DNA from: Patescibacteria group bacterium
Lineage (GTDB): Bacteria > Patescibacteriota > UBA1384 > CAILIB01
Direction of reading: 5' to 3'
NCBI GenBank assembly: GCA_022842085.1
Contig: JALHQF010000018.1
Location: 1-9,674, forward strand
DNA length: 9,674 nucleotides
Shown: positions 1 to 7,252 of the stretch, piece after piece
How positions within the stretch are numbered: the stretch's first letter is position 1
How the letters are laid out: every line of letters begins with the position of its first letter
Translations under genes and position numbers: made by a program
The notes under the pieces: generated by a model
Told to the model about the DNA's origin: nothing
What the model saw: the letters and a program-made list of their open reading frames with translations, nothing else
The model's database searches: none

Positions 1-48
1 AGCGAATGCTTGACCACAGCCCAACACCAATAGCTACGAGTGAGATGA

Positions 49-66
49 GGGTGGGGATATCCACCC
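49..66. repeat. Inverted repeat upstream of the metallophosphoesterase gene
   Basis: GGGTGG (49-54) and CCACCC (61-66) form a perfect 6-bp inverted repeat around GGATAT. It lies just upstream of the -10 element at 75-80, where a -35 box would normally be, and no good -35 hexamer is visible there. It could be an operator or activator site replacing the -35, or a small hairpin ending an upstream transcript. There is no T-run after it, so an operator is the better guess. Confidence 0.35.
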
Positions 67-71
67 GTACA

Positions 72-80
72 TGCTAGCAT
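72..80 (+). promoter_or_regulatory. Extended -10 promoter, predicted leaderless start
   Basis: TG-C-TAGCAT is an extended -10 (TGn plus a hexamer matching TATAAT at four positions). Nine bases separate it from the ATG at 90, so transcription would begin at or within about three bases of the start codon. No Shine-Dalgarno is visible. The same nine bases occur upstream of mutM at 8501-8509. Confidence 0.5.
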
Positions 81-89
81 CAACCTCGC

Positions 90-899
90 ATGTGGTACGT
101 CGTTGCGGGAGGACTGCTTGTCGCGCTCTACGTTTTCCAGTTTGAGCCGCGGTGGTTTCGTGTACGCAGAGAGGTGGTGCAGACTGGCAAGCGAGCAAGC
201 CTGCTCCTCCTCACGGACATTCACGTTGGATGGGGAAGGGTTGGACGGCGCGAGCTGCTCAAGACGATCTCGAGGGTAATCGGCGAGGTGGACGCGGTGC
301 TCATTGGTGGTGACCCCATCGATGCCCACGCAAGGTACTACCCCGTGCTTGAGGCTTGGCTCCGCGAGCTTGTTGCGCTCGGTAAGCCCGTGTATGCGGT
401 GTACGGCGACCATGATCACCACCATGCACAGTGCAGTCTCGAACAGATTGCCGGTGTGTACTCGCGCGCCGGCGTGACTCTACTGGATAACGAGATCACC
501 CGCATTGGCGGATTGACCCTGCTTGGAATGCGAGACATTTCCCTGCACGAAACGTATGCGGCACTTCGCCAGGGTAAACCGCAAGCAGCCCGGATGTACG
601 TTGAGTCGCTTACCGAGGAGCTGCCACCAGCTGATTTTGTGTTGGTACATAATCCGGATGGTGTGTACCACCCTTCGCTGAGCGAGTCTGCGGTTGTGCT
701 CGCTGGCCATACTCACGGTGGGCAGTATGCACCAGTTCGATGGTTGCGTATTCCCGTACCCCCGGGCAGCTTTCGCTCTTGGGCGGGTCGCATGCATGTT
801 GCCAATCGCACACTGATTGTGAGTCGGGGGTGCGGTAGCTCGACCCTTCCGGGCCGGTTCTTGGTTCGACCCGAGGTGGTTGTTGTCAAGAGTGTGTGA
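90..899 (+). CDS. Membrane-anchored metallophosphoesterase, YkuE/calcineurin-like
   Basis: A 269-residue protein of the calcineurin-like metallophosphoesterase superfamily, a fold that binds two metal ions and hydrolyses phosphoester or pyrophosphate bonds. Residues 2-17 are hydrophobic and probably anchor it in the membrane. The family motifs appear in order: TDIHVG (D43, H45), GGDPID (D75), GDHD (106-109), VHNPD (H187) and GHTHGGQ (H207, H209). The HNPD and GHTHGGQ motifs are typical of the YkuE group, which includes membrane-surface phosphatases and some UDP-diacylglucosamine pyrophosphatases. The substrate here is unknown. One oddity is that the usual GNHD reads GDHD, so a metal-ligand Asn is Asp107. 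Length is normal for YkuE. The ATG at 90 was chosen because it gives the membrane segment and sits just behind the extended -10. The next gene follows after 47 bases with its own promoter. Confidence 0.88.
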   Translation: MWYVVAGGLLVALYVFQFEPRWFRVRREVVQTGKRASLLLLTDIHVGWGRVGRRELLKTISRVIGEVDAVLIGGDPIDAHARYYPVLEAWLRELVALGKPVYAVYGDHDHHHAQCSLEQIAGVYSRAGVTLLDNEITRIGGLTLLGMRDISLHETYAALRQGKPQAARMYVESLTEELPPADFVLVHNPDGVYHPSLSESAVVLAGHTHGGQYAPVRWLRIPVPPGSFRSWAGRMHVANRTLIVSRGCGSSTLPGRFLVRPEVVVVKSV

Positions 900-910
900 G
901 GTAATTGATA

Positions 911-940
911 TTGACTTTTTTTTACATTTTCTGCTAGGAA
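911..940 (+). promoter_or_regulatory. Promoter of the TIM-barrel-like gene, predicted leaderless
   Basis: TTGACT (911-916) is followed after 18 bases by TAGGAA (935-940), with an upstream TG (932-933) making it an extended -10. Exactly six bases separate the -10 from the ATG at 947, so the expected first transcribed base is the A of the start codon. There is no Shine-Dalgarno in the 47-base gap. Confidence 0.6.
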
Positions 941-946
941 GACGGT

Positions 947-1972
947 ATGAGATTTGCTCTGGTGCCCAGGTGGGCACGTGCATTGACAATCTTTTTCGCG
1001 CTCGGGTTGGCAACGTGCGGCGTGCAGGGATGCACTACTCCCAAGCCGCTCGCCACCCAGCCCACCCTTGCGGCGCTCGGCCCTGGTCTCTGGATCATGG
1101 ATCGGAACGCTGCTGCGCCCGAGCGAATCGTTCGCTACGCAGCCGCAGTCGGAGCAGGTCACATCCTGCCGCTCGCTGACGGGCGTGGCGCCAACCACAA
1201 CCAGCTCGTGGAGCTGGTGCAGGAGGCCAACCGGAGACATCTTCACGTGGTGCCCTGGGTGTACCTCACGCCCAGAACGCAGGCGGCGCGGATGCGCAAG
1301 CTGTCGAGGCTCGCCTCTGCCAGCAACCTTGCTGGGATCATGCTCAACATCGAGCATGCCCGCGGCAACACGTCCCTCAACAGGCTCGAGGAGCTTATCG
1401 CCGACTTTCGGAGGCAGCATCCTGGTGTGCTCGTTGGGTACACCGGGTACAACCTTCCGTTAACCCACGCCCACGTGGGCACACACCGCATTCTCACCTG
1501 GGTGGACTTCTGGTCCCCCCAGGTCTACTGGAGCCATAACGGCTCCGCCCCTGGTCAGTTTCTCGCAAGGGGACAGAAGCAGTGGGCTGCCCTGCTCGAG
1601 CGGATTGGCAGGCCAGACCTGCCAATTGTGCCCGTGGGGAACGTGTACTGGTCCGATAGCACGATGGCGAATCCGCTTCAGGAGCGTGATGCGCAGCAGC
1701 TGCGGGACTTCGTGGTGGAAACCGCCGAGTACCCGACCATCAGCTGGTACCTCTACGATGAGGTGTCGCTGAAGGGTTGGGCCACACGCGGCCTCATTGC
1801 CGCCAACGCAGCGCACCCCTCTGCGGTGGCTCGGCGAACGGTCCAGGTTCCCTGGAGCTGGGGGTTGCCCCTCCTGGGTATGGGCCTCGGGATCTTCGTG
1901 ATCTGGCTTGCCAGGCACCGATTCAGGGCGCTCTGCTCGAAGCTCAAGCTTACGCTGAGCCCTCCCGCCTAA
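947..1972 (+). CDS. Putative envelope protein with TIM-barrel (glycoside hydrolase-like) domain
   Basis: A 341-residue protein that I cannot place in a named family. Residues 1-29 are a basic then hydrophobic signal or anchor, with two cysteines (C24, C29) that could be weak lipoprotein sites. Neither matches the lipobox well. The middle (about 45-285) alternates predicted strands and helices like a TIM barrel: ILPLADGRG (73-81), VVPWVYLTP (101-109), IMLNIEH (131-137), VLVGYTGYN (161-169), WVDFWSPQVYW (185-195), VPVGNVYWSD (228-237) and ISWYLYDEV (265-273). Acidic residues at strand ends (E136, D187, E272) resemble glycoside hydrolase catalytic positions, but this is inference. Residues about 305-321 form a second membrane helix with a basic tail after it, so both ends should be cytoplasmic and the barrel outside. 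It is followed by a strong terminator. Confidence 0.7.
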   Translation: MRFALVPRWARALTIFFALGLATCGVQGCTTPKPLATQPTLAALGPGLWIMDRNAAAPERIVRYAAAVGAGHILPLADGRGANHNQLVELVQEANRRHLHVVPWVYLTPRTQAARMRKLSRLASASNLAGIMLNIEHARGNTSLNRLEELIADFRRQHPGVLVGYTGYNLPLTHAHVGTHRILTWVDFWSPQVYWSHNGSAPGQFLARGQKQWAALLERIGRPDLPIVPVGNVYWSDSTMANPLQERDAQQLRDFVVETAEYPTISWYLYDEVSLKGWATRGLIAANAAHPSAVARRTVQVPWSWGLPLLGMGLGIFVIWLARHRFRALCSKLKLTLSPPA

Positions 1973-1979
1973 GTATTCA

Positions 1980-2018
1980 CCCCCGGCTGCACATCGCGGC
2001 TGGGGGACTTTCTTTTTT
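1980..2018 (+). terminator. Intrinsic terminator after the TIM-barrel-like gene
   Basis: An 11-bp stem (1980-1990 with 1996-2006, two G-U pairs) closes a five-base loop (ACATC). It is followed by a T-rich tract, ACTTTCTTTTTT, ending at 2018. It starts eight bases after the stop codon and insulates the rRNA promoter that begins seven bases downstream. Confidence 0.9.
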
Positions 2019-2024
2019 AACGTG

Positions 2025-2053
2025 TTGACGTGCGCCCTCAGCGGTGCTATCTT
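2025..2053 (+). promoter_or_regulatory. rRNA promoter
   Basis: TTGACG (2025-2030), a 17-base spacer, then TATCTT (2048-2053) preceded by TG at 2045-2046. It matches both hexamers well, has optimal spacing and carries an extended -10. The predicted start is near 2060-2061. It is the best-looking promoter in the window, as expected for rRNA. Confidence 0.8.
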
Positions 2054-2151
2054 CCCTTTTGCACGCCGCGGGAAAGAAGTGCTCTCATCAGATTGGCCAC
2101 GTGCCGATGATCACCGTCCCCGCCCGGCACCCAGACAACCACAGTTGAGAA

Positions 2152-2204
2152 GCTGAACGGGTGCCTCCCACCTCGCGCAATCGCGCCGGGTGGCATCGTT
2201 CAGC
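2152..2204 (+). other. Long hairpin in the rRNA leader
   Basis: GCTGAACG (2152-2159) pairs perfectly with CGTTCAGC (2197-2204). Pairing continues as a G-U pair and TGCC/GGCA with one bulged G, then CCC/GGG, and ends in a 4-bp GCGC stem with an AATC loop. No U-run follows, so it is not a terminator. It may be a processing or antitermination structure, or part of a small RNA released from the leader. Confidence 0.6.
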
Positions 2205-2270
2205 GTCGCAAGACGTTGTGTCCGAACTCTGCCAACTCGTTTAGACACCATCAGAAGTGATTTTAGTAAA

Positions 2271-2288
2271 GTAAAGATAACTTGTATC
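2271..2288 (+). other. Outer left arm of 23S processing stem
   Basis: GTAAAGATAA (2271-2280) is exactly complementary to TTATCTTTAC (5307-5316). After a two-base internal loop, TGTATC (2283-2288) pairs with GATGCA (5299-5304) with one G-U. These arms bracket the inner stem and the whole 23S gene. Confidence 0.7.
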
Positions 2289-2324
2289 AAACTGTAAACG
2301 ATTTCTTGATAAGAGAAATCTGGA

Positions 2325-2359
2325 ATTCAGAAGGTACTCGTCACATTCTCAAAACAAGC
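2325..2359 (+). other. Inner left arm of 23S processing stem
   Basis: Bases 2325-2345 pair without interruption with 5263-5283 (21 pairs, three of them G-U). After a small internal loop, TCAAAACA (2349-2356) pairs with 5254-5261, and GC (2358-2359) pairs with 5251-5252. In many bacteria the sequences flanking 23S form such a duplex, which RNase III cleaves. Long-range complementarity placed exactly on either side of 23S is strong evidence for that role. Confidence 0.85.
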
Positions 2360-2368
2360 ATTTTAGGA

Positions 2369-5202
<2,834 letters not shown>

Positions 5203-5210
5203 TACGGCTA

Positions 5211-5241
5211 CAGGAGCACCAGGACTTGTCCGGGTCTCCTG
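5211..5241 (+). other. Stem-loop in the 23S-5S spacer
   Basis: CAGGAG/CTCCTG (5211-5216 with 5236-5241), ACC/GGT, then GGAC/GTCC with a TT loop. It is stable but followed by GCTGCCG rather than T's, so it is a spacer structure inside the 23S processing stem, not a terminator. Confidence 0.6.
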
Positions 5242-5250
5242 CTGCCGACC

Positions 5251-5283
5251 GCCTGTTTTGACTGTGGCGGGTACCTTCTGGAT
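5251..5283 (+). other. Inner right arm of 23S processing stem
   Basis: This arm pairs with the leader at 2325-2359: GTACCTTCT (5271-5279) with AGAAGGTAC (2329-2337), extended on both sides, and GTTTTGA (5255-5261) with TCAAAAC (2349-2355). It lies about 50 bases past the 3' end of 23S. A local CCGCC/GGCGG hairpin is possible but much weaker. Confidence 0.85.
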
Positions 5284-5298
5284 GCCAGTAGGCTCCAA

Positions 5299-5316
5299 GA
5301 TGCACCTTATCTTTAC
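5299..5316 (+). other. Outer right arm of 23S processing stem
   Basis: GATGCA (5299-5304) and TTATCTTTAC (5307-5316) pair with the leader at 2271-2288. Between the two right arms the spacer can form a small GCC-AGTA-GGC hairpin. On the left side the matching gap holds a GATTTCT/AGAAATC hairpin, so the full structure is a multi-branched processing domain. Confidence 0.7.
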
Positions 5317-5341
5317 GATTCGCGAGGTCTGTTGACCAGTT

Positions 5342-5481
5342 ACGAGTTTCTACCCTGGTGGTATGTGCGCCGGGGAACCGCCCGTTCTCATCCCGAACAC
5401 GGAAGCGAAGACCGGTAGCGCCAATGGTACTTGGAGGGCAACTTCCTGGGAGAGTAGGTCGCCGCCAGGGTAGAGACTCGT
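5342..5481 (+). other. Extended flanking stem of 5S precursor
   Basis: Bases 5342-5358 pair with 5465-5481: ACGAGTTTCTACCCTGG against CCAGGGTAGAGACTCGT, 17 pairs with one G-U. This extends the normal terminal helix of 5S by about nine base pairs beyond the mature ends and probably guides 5S maturation. Confidence 0.8.
5351..5472 (+). rRNA. rrf: 5S ribosomal RNA
   Basis: About 122 nt. The ends TACCCTGG and CCAGGGTA pair as helix I. Inside are the usual 5S signposts: CCGTTCTCATCCCGAACACGG-like loop C region, GAAGCGAAG, GGTAGCGCCAATGGTACT, and GGGAGAGTAGGTCG. It lies 148 bases after 23S in the same direction and before a terminator, so it is co-transcribed. Exact ends are uncertain by one or two bases. 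Confidence 0.96.
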
Positions 5482-5507
5482 GCTGCACAGCAGCCTCGCG
5501 TCGTGCC

Positions 5508-5533
5508 AAACCCCGCCTGAAAGGGCGGGGTTT
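5508..5533 (+). terminator. Terminator of the rRNA unit
   Basis: AAACCCCGCC and GGCGGGGTTT form a 10-bp stem around TGAAAG. The T-run is only three bases and is part of the stem, but the hairpin is very stable and symmetric. A small GCTGC-ACA-GCAGC hairpin (5482-5494) precedes it. The last T's overlap a TTGACG sequence of the next promoter region. Confidence 0.8.
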
Positions 5534-5546
5534 GACGTTGTGTATG

Positions 5547-5575
5547 TTTGCATATGAAAAAACACCTGCTAGGGT
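5547..5575 (+). promoter_or_regulatory. Promoter of the gene at 5647
   Basis: TTTGCA (5547-5552), a 17-base spacer, and TAGGGT (5570-5575) with TG at 5567-5568. The predicted start is near 5582, giving a leader of about 65 nt. A second candidate is TTGACG (5532-5537) with TATGAA (5553-5558), but its spacer is only 15 bases. Confidence 0.45.
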
Positions 5576-5611
5576 AAGAAAACCACCTTTTCACGGATGA
5601 TTCTGGGAGGG

Positions 5612-5650
5612 ATGGGGAACCGCCAACTCGGCGGATTGGAAAACACATGA
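5612..5650 (+). CDS. Possible 12-codon upstream ORF overlapping the next start
   Basis: An ATG at 5612, placed right after GGGAGGG (5605-5611), opens a 12-codon frame (MGNRQLGGLENT) whose TGA (5648-5650) overlaps the ATG of the next gene as ATGA. The frame contains a CCGCC-AACTC-GGCGG hairpin (5620-5634). The downstream gene has no Shine-Dalgarno of its own, so translation could be coupled through this small ORF. The Shine-Dalgarno-like run is closer to its ATG than is ideal, so chance is possible. Confidence 0.3.
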   Translation: MGNRQLGGLENT

Positions 5651-6108
5651 GACATTATTGCAACTGCGCACAGTTCATCAACGAGCTGGGGGAAACCCCG
5701 GACTTTCTGGTGGTCAAGAACGGCAAACGGACCCCCGTTTGCCTCAACGCAAAGCCAACTAGGGCTCAGAAGGAGCAGTTCCTTCGCACGGCCAACGGCG
5801 CCTCGTGCAGGGTAGTGGCCCTGCAGCCTGGTGAAGATCCGCGGCCCGCGCGGCTGAGGAGCCTCAGCGAAATCCGTGAGGCGTTCGATTCGGGTGATCA
5901 GAACCTCGTGCTCCTGGAGCTTGAAGACGGCGTCTTCCGAGTGGTGTCCGCCTGGGTAAAGGAAAGGCTGCACATCGACAAATCGGTGGCGGCGCTCTCG
6001 AGCGATGAATTTCGTATCGAGCTCGTCGCGCCGCTGCGCAAGGTGTCGGATCTCCCTCGAGATCTGCCATCGCCCGCAGGTGCGCGCGAACTCGCGGCTT
6101 CTCAGTAA
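5647..6108 (+). CDS. Hypothetical protein, 153 residues
   Basis: I do not recognise a family. The protein begins MRHYCNCAQF and has four cysteines (C5, C7, C32, C54), no membrane segment and no signal peptide, so it is probably cytoplasmic. Residues 88-103 (VLLELEDGVFRVVSAW) look like beta-hairpin strands, and the C-terminus is rich in Pro, Ala and Glu. Codons end mostly in G or C, as in neighbouring genes, which supports coding. An in-frame TAA at 5575-5577 bounds the start. No other ATG, GTG or TTG lies between, so 5647 is the only ordinary start. Its ATG overlaps the stop of a possible 12-codon upstream ORF. It is followed by a hairpin at 6122-6139. Confidence 0.65.
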   Translation: MRHYCNCAQFINELGETPDFLVVKNGKRTPVCLNAKPTRAQKEQFLRTANGASCRVVALQPGEDPRPARLRSLSEIREAFDSGDQNLVLLELEDGVFRVVSAWVKERLHIDKSVAALSSDEFRIELVAPLRKVSDLPRDLPSPAGARELAASQ

Positions 6109-6121
6109 GCACTCATCTGGG

Positions 6122-6139
6122 CCCGATCTACGGATCGGG
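6122..6139 (+). terminator. Hairpin after the gene at 5647
   Basis: CCCGATC (6122-6128), loop TACG, GATCGGG (6133-6139). It starts 13 bases after the stop codon. Only a weak T-rich tail (TCCTTGACTTTT) follows, and this tail contains the -35 of the next promoter. Confidence 0.6.
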
Positions 6140-6142
6140 TCC

Positions 6143-6170
6143 TTGACTTTTGATATAAAATATGTAATAT
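6143..6170 (+). promoter_or_regulatory. Promoter of the secreted-protein gene
   Basis: TTGACT (6143-6148), a 16-base spacer and TAATAT (6165-6170), in a clearly AT-rich patch. The predicted start is near 6177, giving a leader of about 40 nt that contains a strong Shine-Dalgarno (GGGAGGAA, 6206-6213). Confidence 0.7.
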
Positions 6171-6217
6171 TGCACCCAACCTGCAAGGATTGCGTATCCA
6201 GGTCAGGGAGGAACTTT

Positions 6218-6673
6218 ATGAGGAAAGAACACCTTTTCGCCGTCATGGGAGTCTTTGGGATTCTCGCACTCACCGTAAGCGGATTTGTTGCCGCAAATGC
6301 CGGTCAGCGTGTCGATGTCAGCGAGGCAAATCGCCTCGAGGCTACACGTGCACTCGCTCGGGCAACGGGAGCCGAGTTCAATCCGGCCGTTCACTTCAAC
6401 CGACCGATCGAGCTGTACCGGTTCGGATCTGCACTTCAGGGTAAGGGTCCCAACCAGCTGCGGCTCTACCGAATCGATGTTCGGGTCCGCCTCGACGGGT
6501 ACGATAGTGTGGTCCCCGTCTATGTGCCACGTGAAAGCGTGGTGGTAGACCGCTCGGTGGAAGCGGATCGCGTGATCTTCCACCGCAGAGAGATCGCAGG
6601 ACAGATCTTTCTGACGGTTCGGATGAACCCGACCACAGTTCGGCCCGACGATAGGCCGATTCTACTCCGGTAG
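6218..6673 (+). CDS. Hypothetical secreted protein, 151 residues
   Basis: I do not recognise a family. Residues 1-28 form a signal peptide: basic start MRKEH, hydrophobic core 7-24, and a signal-peptidase-like site ANA-GQ after residue 28. The mature part is about 123 residues and reads as a mostly beta protein (LRLYRIDVRVRL 81-92, SVVPVYVPRESVVV 97-110, VIFHRREIAGQIFLTVRM 119-136). The start at 6218 was chosen over upstream in-frame ATGs because it gives the signal peptide and lies four bases after GGGAGGAA, the strongest Shine-Dalgarno on the plus strand. It has its own promoter, ends at a shared hairpin, and is convergent with the PadR gene. Confidence 0.75.
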   Translation: MRKEHLFAVMGVFGILALTVSGFVAANAGQRVDVSEANRLEATRALARATGAEFNPAVHFNRPIELYRFGSALQGKGPNQLRLYRIDVRVRLDGYDSVVPVYVPRESVVVDRSVEADRVIFHRREIAGQIFLTVRMNPTTVRPDDRPILLR

Positions 6674-6677
6674 CACC

Positions 6678-6704
6678 AGCCCCCAGGTTACAAGCCTGGG
6701 GGCT
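6678..6704. terminator. Bidirectional terminator between convergent genes
   Basis: AGCCCCCAGG (6678-6687), a seven-base loop, then CCTGGGGGCT (6695-6704): a perfect 10-bp stem. It lies between the stop codons of the secreted-protein gene (6673) and padR (6718). It lacks a real T-run on either side but is the only stem in the 44-base gap. Confidence 0.75.
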
Positions 6705-6717
6705 TCGCATTTCACGG

Positions 6718-7071
6718 TTACAGCGTTGTAGATTTGCGAATCGCGGGGATAATCTCGCCCCACACCTTAGCAGCAGTGCGAAAGGCCAAACGACCCTGCT
6801 CGGTGATGGCGTACACCTTCCGTGTACGTGCGTTACTACGCTGCTGGCTTCCACGAATCAGCCCGCGCTTCTCCAGATCGTTGAGGGCAGGGTACAGTGT
6901 GCTCTCTCGTGGTGTGCAGAACCCCCACGAGAGCTCTTCGATTTCCTTGGTAAGCGCGTACCCGTAGCTGTCGTTATCAATGAGGGCACGGAGGATAAAG
7001 AAGCGTACGGCTGCCTGGTTTACGAGGCTTCGCCAATAGGTTGGGCTGGTTGGGTTGGCGGGAGCACTCAT
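6718..7071 (-). CDS. PadR-family transcriptional regulator
   Basis: A 117-residue winged-helix repressor of the PadR family. FFILRAL (24-30) and YGYAL (36-40) form the first helices, TLYPALNDLEKRGLI (58-72) is the family signature in the recognition-helix region, and KVYAITEQG (85-93) is the wing. It is the short single-domain type without a long C-terminal helix. PadR proteins usually repress a nearby gene and their own promoter, often in response to phenolics, drugs or envelope stress. The effector here is unknown. The flanking genes are the convergent secreted-protein gene and the divergent yvcK. The start at 7071 sits six bases after a TACCCT -10, so its mRNA is probably leaderless. Confidence 0.9.
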   Translation of the reverse strand: MSAPANPTSPTYWRSLVNQAAVRFFILRALIDNDSYGYALTKEIEELSWGFCTPRESTLYPALNDLEKRGLIRGSQQRSNARTRKVYAITEQGRLAFRTAAKVWGEIIPAIRKSTTL

Positions 7072-7077
7072 GGATCT

Positions 7078-7106
7078 AGGGTAGCTGGGTTGGCATCGAC
7101 CCTCAA
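7078..7106 (-). promoter_or_regulatory. Promoter of padR, predicted leaderless
   Basis: On the minus strand, TTGAGG (7106-7101), a 17-base spacer and TACCCT (7083-7078) are followed by exactly six bases (AGATCC) and the ATG. The -35 and spacing are good; the -10 is weak. The geometry predicts that transcription starts at the A of ATG. Confidence 0.5.
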
Positions 7107-7111
7107 TACCT

Positions 7112-7149
7112 CTCGCACAGAGCGAGGCAAGTCCTCGGTACTTCGTACC
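7112..7149. promoter_or_regulatory. Two inverted repeats, candidate operators between padR and yvcK
   Basis: CTCGC-ACAGA-GCGAG (7112-7126) and GGTAC-TTC-GTACC (7137-7149) are perfect inverted repeats just upstream of the padR -35 and within the divergent padR-yvcK region (7072-7252). They are reasonable places for a dimeric repressor to bind. Neither matches the ATGT-N8-ACAT form known from some PadR proteins, so assignment is tentative. I see no convincing promoter hexamers for yvcK in this gap. Confidence 0.35.
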
Positions 7150-7252
7150 TGCGGAGATGCCAGAATGTCACTCGTTCAACTACAAACTGATACAAGAAAC
7201 CTCCACGCACCCCCCTGTTACATGCCCTAAGAATCTGGCACCGTAGTCTGGC

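Larger units (their letters stand above)
2061..2368 (+). other. Structured leader of the 23S-5S transcript; no 16S or tRNA present
   Basis: This 308-base stretch has no credible gene. I see local stems GCAC/GTGC (2061-2064 with 2079-2082) and GTGCCG/CGGCAC (2101-2106 with 2125-2130). A large hairpin spans 2152-2204: 8 bp GCTGAACG/CGTTCAGC, then further pairs with one bulge, and a GCGC-AATC-GCGC tip. A GNRA tetraloop hairpin CGTC-GCAA-GACG lies at 2204-2215. From about 2216 the sequence becomes AT-rich and carries the arms of the 23S processing stem plus a 7-bp hairpin (2301-2320 region, GATTTCT/AGAAATC). No 16S rRNA signature occurs anywhere in it. Confidence 0.65.

Noticed and set aside
713..1420. 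A 235-codon minus-strand frame opposite the first two genes
   Set aside because: It overlaps the motif-containing end of the metallophosphoesterase and the promoter and start of the next gene; it is a GC-driven shadow.
2281..2289. CTTGTATCA in the rRNA leader matches the reverse complement of TGATACAAG near 7190
   Set aside because: A nine-base match between two AT-rich spots is expected by chance in a window of this size, and nothing functional links them.
5249..5270. CCGCC/GGCGG hairpin in the 23S-5S spacer
   Set aside because: The same bases are used in the far longer duplex with the 23S leader, so the local hairpin is at most transient.
5569..6273. A 234-codon minus-strand frame opposite the gene at 5647
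   Set aside because: It starts inside the antisense of a signal peptide, runs through a terminator and a promoter of the plus strand, and lacks a promoter or Shine-Dalgarno. The plus-strand frames have GC-rich third positions, a promoter and a signal peptide.
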